A DNA stretch of 11,737 nt, from assembly GCA_002308935.1 (NCBI GenBank), contig DBWN01000139.1, forward strand, positions 8,357 through 20,093. Reading direction: 5' to 3'. Position numbers and translations under genes: made by a program. Numbering within the stretch: the first letter of the stretch is position 1; each line of letters opens with the position of its first letter. Shown here piece after piece: positions 1-8,085 of the stretch. The notes below the pieces were generated by a model that saw nothing but the letters and a program-made list of their open reading frames with translations, had not been told where the DNA came from and searched no databases. Origin of the DNA: Bacteroidales bacterium UBA1237. Lineage in GTDB: Bacteria; Bacteroidota; Bacteroidia; Bacteroidales; UBA932.

Positions 1-506
1 TATATGTGAAGATTCCAAACGGACCGGCACTCAAGAGTCTTTTCCTTTCATTGATCCCTTATCTTGAATCTGGAGCAGAGCTTTCCTCAGAGATAGCTTG
101 GACCAAAAGATGGGAAGGCCTGAGGTGTGTACTTGAGTCCGCCCCACAATTATTCCCTTCGATATTCAACTTCGCGCAGCCATGGAAAGTGGATCTTATG
201 GAATTCATGGAAGATAACTGGAGAAACGACCTTTCTCTGGAAGAGATGGCAAAGCACACGGGAAGGAGTCTTTCCTCTTTCAAAAGGGATTTCAAAAAAG
301 TCTGCGAACTGACCCCTGAGCGGTGGGTCATGAAAAGGAGACTTGAAGAAGCCCATGCTTTGTTATCAGAAGATAGCTCAAGACCGGTGTTCGAAGTGAT
401 GGTGGATACAGGTTTCAAGGACATGTCCACTTTCTCCAGGGCGTACAAGAGGGAGTACGGGTATCCGCCAAGCAGGACTCCCGGTATGCATGAGAGTCCC
501 GAATAG
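1..506 (+). CDS. AraC-family transcriptional regulator, C-terminal part (5' end outside window)
   Basis: The frame is open to the left edge (first full codon at 3). A GTG at 6 is available but is unlikely to be the true start, because Bacteroidetes AraC regulators are usually about 250-300 residues and only 167 are visible. Numbering from that GTG, residues 55-75 (FNFAQPWKVDLMEFMEDNW) match the linker leading into the DNA-binding domain. Residues 77-98 form the first helix-turn-helix (SLEEMAKHTGRSLSSFKRDF). Residues 128-155 form the second, with the family signature GF-x-D-x-STFSRAYKREYGYPPS. The sensory part is mostly missing, so the effector is unknown. The gene ends with TAG 23 bases from the convergent stop of the pilus operon. 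It could regulate that operon, but the arrangement alone does not show it. Confidence 0.9.
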   Translation, partial: YVKIPNGPALKSLFLSLIPYLESGAELSSEIAWTKRWEGLRCVLESAPQLFPSIFNFAQPWKVDLMEFMEDNWRNDLSLEEMAKHTGRSLSSFKRDFKKVCELTPERWVMKRRLEEAHALLSEDSSRPVFEVMVDTGFKDMSTFSRAYKREYGYPPSRTPGMHESPE

Positions 507-529
507 GAGATGATCTGTTAAGTGGGGAG

Positions 530-3500
530 TTACCTTTCCCTTACTACTCGGACATATTTGTATATGGCCCTGGAATGGTGCACTCCTTCCATAGAGCCGA
601 TGTATATGGTTGACGATCCTGTAAGGGCAGCCTTGACTCTTGAATTCCAATCTCCGGGATTCCCGGTGAATCGGGAACCGTCCCTCAGTATTCCGTCCTT
701 GTCGAGAATGAGGTTCATATGGGTGAGTTCCCCTGCTTCCTCCAGCGCGGCCCATTTTCCGGCATGTATTCGCAATATCTTGTTGCCCTGTTCGGCCGGA
801 TTCGGTGTAAGATTTTCAACCGAAGGGTAATACCATATGATGGAATTCGTGATTTCTTTAATATTGCTCGTGCTGAATCCGAAGATGTTGTCCTTGCCGA
901 TATCGCTATTCCCGTTACCTCCGGAGATGTAGACATAGCGGCATTGAGTGAGGTCCATTTCGGCTTCAATGTAATCGCCTTCACTGAAATTGAGGCCGGA
1001 GATCTTATCCTGCCATGTGACGCTGCATTGAGAAATGTTGGTCCAGCCACCCTCCGGCTCAGGATTGGGATTGTAATTGAACCTGAGAATCTCCATGGAG
1101 CGGACAGGGGAAGTGTATGAAGTGCCGTCGCTGCAGTTCACTACCAGACGGTAGGAACATCTCTTCCCGACGAAATCATCACCGGTCAGCGTCCTGGTGT
1201 AAATGTCTTCACTGAAACTGAGGGCTGACTCCGTGTCCACATTGAGAGGGTGATCAATCCATTCTCCGCCTTCTTCCTTCCATTGGATGATGGCCGAAGT
1301 GAATCTTGCGTTCTTTCCGCCAAGATGCATATCAACATGGATGGGGAGACCGTTCTGCTCGTCGTAACCTTTCGGGAAATCCACTATGGCGGTCTCGATA
1401 TGTGAGGCCAGTTTCAGATCCAGATCATAGGTGTACGACATGCCCGCCACATTCCTTATCTGAGCCTGCATTGTCATATCGACCGGAAGATCTGAGGTCT
1501 CAAGTCCGAGTTCAGCGAGGCTCGGAATCGATATTGTCTGGTCCTTCCTGTACTGAAGTCCGGTAGGAGATTCCTGTACTGGAATATCCACTTCACGGTA
1601 ATTTCCGTTGTGTGCGGTATAACACAGTTTGAGGGAAGCGGCAGTGAATGCTGAAGCGGTGGACGTGAAGTTGAACTTCAGTGTCTGTTTCTCTTCAGGG
1701 TAGAAGTTCAGCTCACTGAGACTTATAGTTCCTGAAATGTTGCCCGTCATGTCATCATCCCTGACGCATCTTGACCTGACAACAATATCGTTGGCAGAAG
1801 CGCAATGGAGCTTGTCTGAATATATCCATCCCACCTTGTTCTTCTCTGTACTCCATGGACCTGATTCCTGTTTTAAGCTGCCGTAGTATCCCCTGTCGTA
1901 ATATGTCCTGGTGGTCATACGAGGGTCTTTGGGATCGTAGTTGTTCCCGTCTTTATCTTTCTTCAGATAATCATTCGGGAGATACAGAGACATCAGAAGC
2001 CATTCCGTTTGATTGGGGAACCGGTATCCTTCAGGGCAATAAGGATTGTGTCCAAGTGATGTCACTTGAGGATTTATGTCCTTCGTCTTCATACTGAAAG
2101 CGTCCACATCGTCATCACGGCTCTGGGTCCTCATTTTAACGTATACACGGTTTGTGGGGGAAGTATGCTCATGATAGGGGAGTTCACCTTCAGAATACTC
2201 CCTGATAGACTTGGTGTCCAACCTGTTGAAGTGGAAAGTATAGGAGTTGTCTCCATTGTTTTCTACAGTAAAGTATTTGTCCACTTCGAAGTTGTATGGA
2301 GCTTCGGACACGTCCTTCACTTTCCCGTCTTCATCGTAGGTACCGATGTTCCTTAAACATCTGACGCTTTCTCCTTTTGTAGCCTCCTGTTCATTAGCCC
2401 ATGTATGATAATCCGTATTGGCTTCCCAGTCATGTGTGATAAGGGTGGCTCCGGCTCCTTCCTCTGACCAGCATACAAACCTGTTTGTGCTGGAGACCAC
2501 ATGAGCGCGCCATTGCCCGGGAGCTGGCTGATAAAGTCTTGCACTGGGGGAGATGGATTCTTTTCCGACCCAAAGGCCGATGAGCTGTCTTGAGGATGCC
2601 AGATACCATCTGACCTCCTCACGGTCTATTTTGCCGTTACCGTTGTTGTCGCGGTTTCTGGTAAGGCATGACCAAGCCATCCCGCGATAATTTTCTTTCA
2701 GTTCCGGAGTGTCGTTGTCAACTGAGAAGTCGGTGATTTCTTCCCAGGAAACAGTGTTGATGTCTCTCCCGGAAGCATTCGTAGTGCTGTATGTGCCCCA
2801 AATGTATCCAGTGTTCAGACGTCCGTTCTCTCGTCCTATCTCGTTGTCTGCTCCCGCTCTGCTGGAGCCCAATCCTCCACCCGGCCAATATGTCCATCCG
2901 TCCGGGACCTTTTCCTTGTTTTCATCCTTGTGCTCACTACCCCAAAGGGACCTGAGTTCGGGATCATAAATGTTGTATATGGTTTGTATGGATTGCTGGA
3001 TGATTGAATGGCTTGACATGATCACATCGCTTCCTTTGTCGCGGCTGGAACGGGCGTCAGAAAGGATGTGCATTTCTCTTGGAGAAGCGTTCACGAATTT
3101 GCGCCAAAGGTCCGGATCAGCACCTGAACCGGGACTTAAAGGATTCTCCTCGTAATAAAACTCGTCAATGAATGCCGTGACGTTGATTTTGTTGTCGAGG
3201 AAGTCGTTGTCTTGTCCGTTTTTCTTTTTCTCGGTCTGGTCAAAAATATATTCGATCAACTGGTTAATGTCCAGCAGTTGATTCTCCTCAAAGATGCCTT
3301 TAGAGGGCTTCCAAGATTCATCATAGGAGGAATCCCCGGGATAGGACCGGCGTTTCTCAGAATAAGAATTACCGTCTTTTTCATTGACTGCGAATTTCAC
3401 CCATCTGTAGTCAAGGCCTTCGGCATTGTAGATATAAGCATCAGGATTGTCCGGATCAGCGGTCTTTGTGGGCTCTCCCTGTCCGAAAGGAGTTTTGACA

Positions 3501-4969
3501 TACCAGGAGAACAGCTCCTTGTCAAGTTTCGGGTTGTAAACGAACGAAATGCTGTGGCTTTCGTAATGGGCGTCAGCGTTTATGATCTTGTCGTTGGTAA
3601 GTAGCAGGAACCCTTCCTGACCGGGCTGGCGCTCGTTGTCATTCTCCACTTCAGCATAGATGCTGCCGGTATTGTTGACAACTATCTTATAAGTATAATA
3701 CGTGCCGCGCAGGGTATTGTAGTCATCCAGATTGGATGTGGATTCACTGGAACCGAAATCCCCAAGATGGACTGAGAAAACAGTGTCTGAAGTGAGGGCT
3801 TGACTTGCTGTGACGCTTCCTCCGAATCTTTCCGCAATGTCGGCGATACCCGCAGGAGTCAGAGTCAGAACCATGTCAAACTTCACGTATGTCGAATTAT
3901 GGTCGGCATAGAGCCAATCACCGTTTTTGACGAAGTGGTCTGCGTAAGTGTCGTCAGTCGGGCCTGAATAGCCGGAGGCCCCAGTATCGGTTTTGCTTTG
4001 CTTTTCACGGTCATGATAAACCGATGCGGCCTTTTTCGGCTCTTTCCTGTTCTCAAGGACATAGAATGTGAAGACGTTCCATTCATAACCGTCCACCGTT
4101 GTCGTCCCTTCGAAATAAGCCTCCTCAGAATCGAAATACACCGCATCATCAGGCGAGATGCCGTCATTGTAGTCCGGGAAGAGCCAGCAGCGGTCAGGCG
4201 TACTGCACACCTGCCAGAAGACGGGATTCACGGCACTGATGTTTTCAGGATTGCAGCGGACCAGGAATCTTACCTTCGCGTCAATTGTCTTGAGGCTTAC
4301 TTTGTAGTTCTCGTCATAATCGGAGGGGAGAGTGCCCCAGACCATTCCGGCGGTGTTGACATTGTCAAGTTCTCCCATCATCAGGAAGAGGTCCTTGCGG
4401 TTTACAACATCCTGTTCCAGTTTTACCTTGGTACTTCGCAGTTCATCAAGGTTTGTTATGCCGTTCAAATACGCTATGTCGTCTTCCCCGTTGAATGAAC
4501 TTACGGAGTTGGTGACATTCGCTAGAACTATAAGTGTCGCATCTGAGCATGAAACAGTGGAAACCTTGACTGCTCCGACCGAGGGTTCGTTCCCTGTGAA
4601 GGACCTGTTCTTTACGAACCAGCCTTCATGGCGGCTGGCATCCAGTTCCTCAAGGCTTGCCATCAGATGCTCATTTGAGAAATACCTCCCATATACTTTG
4701 GCGGGAGATCCTGAAGAAGTGTTATTGTTGTCGAAAATGAACACGTACAGGTCATGTACGCGAGTCTCATCCGTCTTGGTGGCTTCGGCTTTGGTGGAGA
4801 TGTCAAGGCTAGTCATCATGTCGGTTCCGAAACCCAGACGCAAAGTGACCGGAGTCCCGTCAGGGATGGAAGGGAGCATATTGATGTCTTCCTCCATCAC
4901 CTTGTTGCAAGACAAAGTGACAAGTCCGAACGACAGTGCTGCTATAAGGCGGGTGATCCTTTTCATCAT
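530..4969 (-). CDS. DUF4906-type fimbrial lipoprotein, probable type V pilus tip adhesin
   Basis: A 1479-residue exported lipoprotein. The lipobox is LVTLSC with Cys21. ATG at 4969 is chosen because it shares one base with the preceding TGA (TGATG). TTG at 4972 and ATG at 4966 are alternatives. Residues about 40-440 look like a fimbrial N-terminal region (VHDLYVFIFDNNNT; TLIVLANVTNS). Residues about 595-675 carry DUF4906 hallmarks: VTAFIDEFYYEENPLS, LWRKFVNASPREM, and IIQQSIQTIYN. A canonical EF-hand loop lies at 774-785. Residues about 840-1075 resemble a C-type-lectin/FGE-like module, with CPEGYRFPNQTEW at 978 and RSRCVRD around Cys1068. Two beta-rich, Ig/FnIII-like segments follow (about 1082-1190 and 1190-1294), then a separate C-terminal domain (1295-1479). 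Last gene of the operon, where pilus tip proteins usually sit. The ligand is unknown. The family call is firm and the tip role is inferred. Confidence 0.85.
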   Translation of the reverse strand: MMKRITRLIAALSFGLVTLSCNKVMEEDINMLPSIPDGTPVTLRLGFGTDMMTSLDISTKAEATKTDETRVHDLYVFIFDNNNTSSGSPAKVYGRYFSNEHLMASLEELDASRHEGWFVKNRSFTGNEPSVGAVKVSTVSCSDATLIVLANVTNSVSSFNGEDDIAYLNGITNLDELRSTKVKLEQDVVNRKDLFLMMGELDNVNTAGMVWGTLPSDYDENYKVSLKTIDAKVRFLVRCNPENISAVNPVFWQVCSTPDRCWLFPDYNDGISPDDAVYFDSEEAYFEGTTTVDGYEWNVFTFYVLENRKEPKKAASVYHDREKQSKTDTGASGYSGPTDDTYADHFVKNGDWLYADHNSTYVKFDMVLTLTPAGIADIAERFGGSVTASQALTSDTVFSVHLGDFGSSESTSNLDDYNTLRGTYYTYKIVVNNTGSIYAEVENDNERQPGQEGFLLLTNDKIINADAHYESHSISFVYNPKLDKELFSWYVKTPFGQGEPTKTADPDNPDAYIYNAEGLDYRWVKFAVNEKDGNSYSEKRRSYPGDSSYDESWKPSKGIFEENQLLDINQLIEYIFDQTEKKKNGQDNDFLDNKINVTAFIDEFYYEENPLSPGSGADPDLWRKFVNASPREMHILSDARSSRDKGSDVIMSSHSIIQQSIQTIYNIYDPELRSLWGSEHKDENKEKVPDGWTYWPGGGLGSSRAGADNEIGRENGRLNTGYIWGTYSTTNASGRDINTVSWEEITDFSVDNDTPELKENYRGMAWSCLTRNRDNNGNGKIDREEVRWYLASSRQLIGLWVGKESISPSARLYQPAPGQWRAHVVSSTNRFVCWSEEGAGATLITHDWEANTDYHTWANEQEATKGESVRCLRNIGTYDEDGKVKDVSEAPYNFEVDKYFTVENNGDNSYTFHFNRLDTKSIREYSEGELPYHEHTSPTNRVYVKMRTQSRDDDVDAFSMKTKDINPQVTSLGHNPYCPEGYRFPNQTEWLLMSLYLPNDYLKKDKDGNNYDPKDPRMTTRTYYDRGYYGSLKQESGPWSTEKNKVGWIYSDKLHCASANDIVVRSRCVRDDDMTGNISGTISLSELNFYPEEKQTLKFNFTSTASAFTAASLKLCYTAHNGNYREVDIPVQESPTGLQYRKDQTISIPSLAELGLETSDLPVDMTMQAQIRNVAGMSYTYDLDLKLASHIETAIVDFPKGYDEQNGLPIHVDMHLGGKNARFTSAIIQWKEEGGEWIDHPLNVDTESALSFSEDIYTRTLTGDDFVGKRCSYRLVVNCSDGTSYTSPVRSMEILRFNYNPNPEPEGGWTNISQCSVTWQDKISGLNFSEGDYIEAEMDLTQCRYVYISGGNGNSDIGKDNIFGFSTSNIKEITNSIIWYYPSVENLTPNPAEQGNKILRIHAGKWAALEEAGELTHMNLILDKDGILRDGSRFTGNPGDWNSRVKAALTGSSTIYIGSMEGVHHSRAIYKYVRVVRER
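2615..2650 (-). other. EF-hand-like calcium-binding loop in the tip protein
   Basis: Residues 774-785 read DNNGNGKIDREE, followed by VRWYL. Acidic or amide ligands occupy loop positions 1 (D), 3 (N), 5 (N), 9 (D) and 12 (E), with Gly at 6 and Ile at 8, the canonical EF-hand/dockerin pattern. From memory, the same kind of motif recurs in Bacteroidales DUF4906 proteins. Calcium binding is inferred from the motif. Confidence 0.75.
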
Positions 4970-5988
4970 CAATCAAATACTACTTCTTCTGTTTTTTCTG
5001 CCCATTCGGCAGTCTCGAAGTTGAAAGAAACGTTGCCCTTGCTGATTTTCGTTACGATGTGCAGGTGGTTGTTTCTCTCGAGTGAAGCTATGTTGACTCC
5101 ATGGTCATCATGTACCGGAAGATCAGTGAACCGGCTTGGAGCCGCGGCGCTATTGGCGGTGAATTCAACATCCATGAGATAACGGCTGTCCGGCGCTTCC
5201 CCTGGGAATACCAGATACCCGAAAGTCACTGAGGATCCGTCTTCGATCACAATGTCATCTCCGGGGGTGCCGTCAAGAATGCCGTAAACGGTTCCTGAAG
5301 GAATGTCAGGAAGATAGATGGGAAGGACATATCCTCTGTCAGGATTGATGCCTTTGATGGAGAAATCCAACCCGTCCAGTTCCAGACTTTCACCGGTATT
5401 ATTCTCGAGTTCCAGACTTACCTTGGCCACGCAGCGTATCATTTCCAAAGACACTTCTCCGTTTCCTTGTTCAGAAACGCTTGCCTGGCCTTCAGCGCTC
5501 AGAGGAAGCCTGCCGTTGCGAAGAACCCGGGCGGTACTTCCGGAAACCGGTTTGAACTGCAACGCTTGCAGTTGGGATGCGGAAGTGAGGGATGTGATGT
5601 TGGAAACATCTGAACCGCCGCTTGCCATGTCCCAAAGTCCGAGAGTGTTGGCGAAAGCATAGACCATGTATGTGCCTTCATCCAATCCGGTGAAGGTGAC
5701 GGCCATCTCAGTCGGGGTCGCTCCTTGCTGGAGGATACCGTTCTCTGGGTATTTGCGGACCAGTTCTCCGCGGGAGTCAGCGACAAGGATAATGAGATCG
5801 GGAAGACCGTTGTCGAAAGCGATACCTCCCCCGTCTGCCACATTCCCGTCACCGGCTTTGGTACTGACGTCTCCTGTCCGGAAACCTACTGTTATCTTGC
5901 CACTTGGAATAGCTGTCCCGGTTTCCTTCTTAGAGCAGGAAACAAAAGCGACTAAAGCAAGAATGGTTATGAACAGCAGTTTTTTCAT
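4969..5988 (-). CDS. Fimbrillin-like lipoprotein (FimA/Mfa1-type), stalk or adaptor subunit
   Basis: 339 residues from ATG at 5988. The frame can be extended to 6093, but that would run deep into the preceding gene, and the signal peptide MKKLLFITILALVAFVSC starts exactly at 5988. The lipobox cysteine is Cys18. A beta-strand pattern (KITVGFRTGDVSTKAG) ends in a T-K-A motif at 43-45, where maturation cleavage may occur. The segment LPDLIILVADSRGELV, followed by GTYMVYAFAN, matches the N-terminal domain of P. gingivalis FimA-like fimbrillins. The C-terminus (ERNNHLHIVTKI, then FETAEWAEKTEEVVF) matches the end of the fimbrillin C-terminal domain, which takes part in strand exchange. It lies 7 bases after the preceding gene, and its stop overlaps the tip gene start by one base, suggesting translational coupling. 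It could be an adaptor between stalk and tip. Confidence 0.8.
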   Translation of the reverse strand: MKKLLFITILALVAFVSCSKKETGTAIPSGKITVGFRTGDVSTKAGDGNVADGGGIAFDNGLPDLIILVADSRGELVRKYPENGILQQGATPTEMAVTFTGLDEGTYMVYAFANTLGLWDMASGGSDVSNITSLTSASQLQALQFKPVSGSTARVLRNGRLPLSAEGQASVSEQGNGEVSLEMIRCVAKVSLELENNTGESLELDGLDFSIKGINPDRGYVLPIYLPDIPSGTVYGILDGTPGDDIVIEDGSSVTFGYLVFPGEAPDSRYLMDVEFTANSAAAPSRFTDLPVHDDHGVNIASLERNNHLHIVTKISKGNVSFNFETAEWAEKTEEVVFD

Positions 5989-5995
5989 ACAATTG

Positions 5996-7027
5996 TCAGT
6001 CGATGACGAGTCCGGGAGTTTCAGCCTCGACCGTGTCCCATCCAGTCGTTGTGATTTTAACGAGAAGGCCTCCGTCAAGACGCATGGTGACATAATAGGT
6101 GTACTTCACACCTGTTTCCCATGAAGTTATAGGGGTGCCGTCCTGCCGTTGGATCCCTTTCAATGAGATTACAGCGGTCTTCTGCACACCTCCTTCGGGA
6201 GTGTAAGTGATAAGGAGCGCGGGCATGTTCTCCTCCAGAGATCCGGATCCTACGGCTTGATCCAGCCGTTGGGGTATCATCATATCGAATCCACCGGTAT
6301 AACGTTCTCCGGGAAGGACCGTTTCCGAAGGAGAGGACTGCATCACAGACGAAGAATTGCGTTCAGTGTTGATCCATGATGTGAGAGGCTCTCCGACATT
6401 GTCCAGGGTGACTTTCATATCTCCGCATACCATGAGGTTCTTGAATTCGTATGAATTGATTGTCACAGAATTCTCTGCGGAATTGTTGATGATCACTACA
6501 CCCACGGCGCTTGTCATATGGGAGAATTCCATTTCCACTATAGCAGTAGGGTTGAGAACATTGCCTTTACGCCTCAAAGCTGCTGCCATCAGGTCGTAAT
6601 TGTCGCCTTCGGTTATGTCGTATCTGGTGGAGAGGGAAAGATTTCCGCTGATATTCATCCTTGAAGTGCCTTTCCCTGCGGGATAGACCGCCTCGAAATC
6701 ATACCAGTCACTTGTGCTTACCCAGGACCAGGATCTAGGATTGTCATAAGTCCATCCGGACGATCCTTTTGTCACCGTTTCTCCATCAAACACCATGGAT
6801 TCGGACTCTGATGTATGGTGTGATCCGTACACCGTGAACGCATCCCCTTCGCTGAAATCCGTTCCTTCTTTTATATCTCCTTTGGTCTCCGCATCATTGT
6901 TCAACAGCAGGGATCCGGCCCCGAAGCTGATCTTCTGCTCCGGGGTCGGGTCAGACATCTTGGCGCACCCTGCGATAAGCAAAGTGAGCAAAAATGCTGC
7001 TGTTATGCGTATGATGCGGCTATGCAT
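5996..7027 (-). CDS. Fimbrillin family lipoprotein (Mfa-like), second stalk-type subunit
   Basis: 343 residues from ATG at 7027, only 2 bases after the previous stop. The lipobox is LLIAGC with Cys21. The mature region begins with a beta strand (QKISFGAGSLLL), then E-T-K-G at 47-50, a candidate processing site. The Mfa-like signature WTYDNPRSW is at 92-100, followed by DWYDFEAVYP. FSHMTSAVGVVI matches the conserved 'F.H..s.l.v.i' strand of this family. The C-terminus (SWETGVKYTYYVTM, then ITTTGWDTVE) parallels that of the upstream fimbrillin gene, so the two are diverged paralogues. It is likely exported, lipid-anchored, moved to the surface and polymerised. Whether it is a major or minor subunit cannot be told from sequence. 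Confidence 0.85.
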   Translation of the reverse strand: MHSRIIRITAAFLLTLLIAGCAKMSDPTPEQKISFGAGSLLLNNDAETKGDIKEGTDFSEGDAFTVYGSHHTSESESMVFDGETVTKGSSGWTYDNPRSWSWVSTSDWYDFEAVYPAGKGTSRMNISGNLSLSTRYDITEGDNYDLMAAALRRKGNVLNPTAIVEMEFSHMTSAVGVVIINNSAENSVTINSYEFKNLMVCGDMKVTLDNVGEPLTSWINTERNSSSVMQSSPSETVLPGERYTGGFDMMIPQRLDQAVGSGSLEENMPALLITYTPEGGVQKTAVISLKGIQRQDGTPITSWETGVKYTYYVTMRLDGGLLVKITTTGWDTVEAETPGLVID

Positions 7028-7029
7028 TG

Positions 7030-8046
7030 CTAGTTGAGCAGGTAGTGGTAACCTTCAACAGTTGTCCAGTCAGTGATTGAACCGGAGAAGACGATGGTGT
7101 TGGCATCAATTGTCAGAGTATAGACATAGTGCTTTGCGGCTTCCCATGCTGTGATGAACTCTGCCGTATTGGTGTCATCCTCGGTCTTGTCGAACTGGTT
7201 CAGAGGGATGACCTTGTCGGTATAGGTGCTCACATTTCCTGCGGCATCAGTGATCTTGTAGGAGATTTTGAGGATCTTGGCGTCAGCAAGTTCCTGAGGA
7301 GCGACTACCAAAGTGTTGAGAAGATAGTCCGTTCCGTCGGTCTTGACATCGGTAGGAAGGGTTACGGATTCTACGCAGCTTTCATTTGTGTAATTGACTG
7401 TAGCGGCATCGAATGCCCATTCAACTGCAGGCTTTTTATCGGTGTAACCTGTTACGGCGACGGTACCGGTCCCGTCAATCTCTTCCAAAGCAACCTTAGT
7501 GATAGCCAGAGTGGCTGTCTCAAGATTTGATCCTTTCTTTACCTTCAGGTCAACGAGTGATCCGATGTGGCTGAAAACAAGGTTCACGGTCTTGTTGAAA
7601 TCAGCATTGGCGACATCTACCTGGTCGGCAAGGAGGATATCGTTGTTTTTTCCGTCGAATGTGACTGCTGTTGCAGCGATTTTTCCCTCAGCATCAAAGG
7701 TGAGATTGAGATCGGTGGTAGGGGAAGAAACAGCGAAGAAAGTGTACTGGCTGGCATTGGAATCCCAGAAACGGATGTTGTCGTAGGTCCATGAAGACCC
7801 GTCAGTGGTTGATACTTTGACATCATTGAAAACGGTGGTGTTAGCCCCATCAACGGTCTTGAAGCCTTCCACGTTGAAAGAGTCGCCGCTCACGAATTCA
7901 CTGGCACCCTGTGCCCTTGCTTTGGTCAGATTCTCAGCCCAGGTGCTGAATCCGATCTCTTGCTCGCTCACGGACTTCACATTGTAGGTCTTGGAGCATG
8001 CTACAGCCGCTATGGCGGCTACAGCGAAAAACATGATTTTCCTCAT
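7030..8046 (-). CDS. Fimbrillin family lipoprotein (Mfa-like), candidate major subunit
   Basis: 338 residues from ATG at 8046 (ATG at 8034 would cut the signal peptide short). The lipobox is AAVAC with Cys17. N-terminal strand EQEIGFSTWAEN, then LTKARAQG at 40-47, offers Lys42 or Arg44 as cleavage sites. The Mfa-like signature WTYDNIRFW is at 86-94, followed by QYTFFAVSSP; VNLVFSHIGSLVDLKV matches the conserved core strand. The C-terminus (WEAAKHYVYTLTI, then ITDWTTVEGY) is the fimbrillin end strand. It is the first structural subunit of the operon and the only operon gene preceded by a real gap (39 AT-rich bases with a small inverted repeat). That would suit separate control of an abundant subunit, but this is inference. 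Confidence 0.85.
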   Translation of the reverse strand: MRKIMFFAVAAIAAVACSKTYNVKSVSEQEIGFSTWAENLTKARAQGASEFVSGDSFNVEGFKTVDGANTTVFNDVKVSTTDGSSWTYDNIRFWDSNASQYTFFAVSSPTTDLNLTFDAEGKIAATAVTFDGKNNDILLADQVDVANADFNKTVNLVFSHIGSLVDLKVKKGSNLETATLAITKVALEEIDGTGTVAVTGYTDKKPAVEWAFDAATVNYTNESCVESVTLPTDVKTDGTDYLLNTLVVAPQELADAKILKISYKITDAAGNVSTYTDKVIPLNQFDKTEDDTNTAEFITAWEAAKHYVYTLTIDANTIVFSGSITDWTTVEGYHYLLN

Positions 8047-8064
8047 ACGCTTAAAATGTTAATG

Positions 8065-8079
8065 ATTATTGTGAATAAT
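8065..8079. repeat. Small inverted repeat in the gap before the first fimbrillin
   Basis: ATTATT-GTG-AATAAT is a perfect 6-base inverted repeat with a 3-base spacer. It lies in the 39-base, AT-rich gap (8047-8085) between the DUF5119 stop and the first fimbrillin start. It could form a weak mRNA hairpin or be a protein site, but A/T-only arms arise easily by chance. I see no TAnnTTTG element in this gap. Confidence 0.3.
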
Positions 8080-8085
8080 TGATTT

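Noticed and set aside
59..755. Minus-strand frames at 59-448, 150-356 and 378-755
   Set aside because: They lie opposite the AraC helix-turn-helix region or inside the tip gene in another frame, and their sequences look like shadows.
1747..2040. Diversity-generating retroelement acting on the tip protein
   Set aside because: The lectin-like module is suggestive, but there is no reverse transcriptase, template repeat or accessory gene in the window, and the module is not C-terminal as in known targets.
3998..4498. A 166-codon open frame on the plus strand
   Set aside because: Entirely antisense to the tip gene, with no domain or signal peptide. The minus strand encodes conserved fimbrial sequence here.
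4332..5024. A 230-codon open frame on the plus strand
   Set aside because: It lies opposite the tip gene and runs into the preceding fimbrillin gene. It is Ser/Leu/Arg-rich with no recognisable domain, as expected of a shadow frame opposite a real gene.
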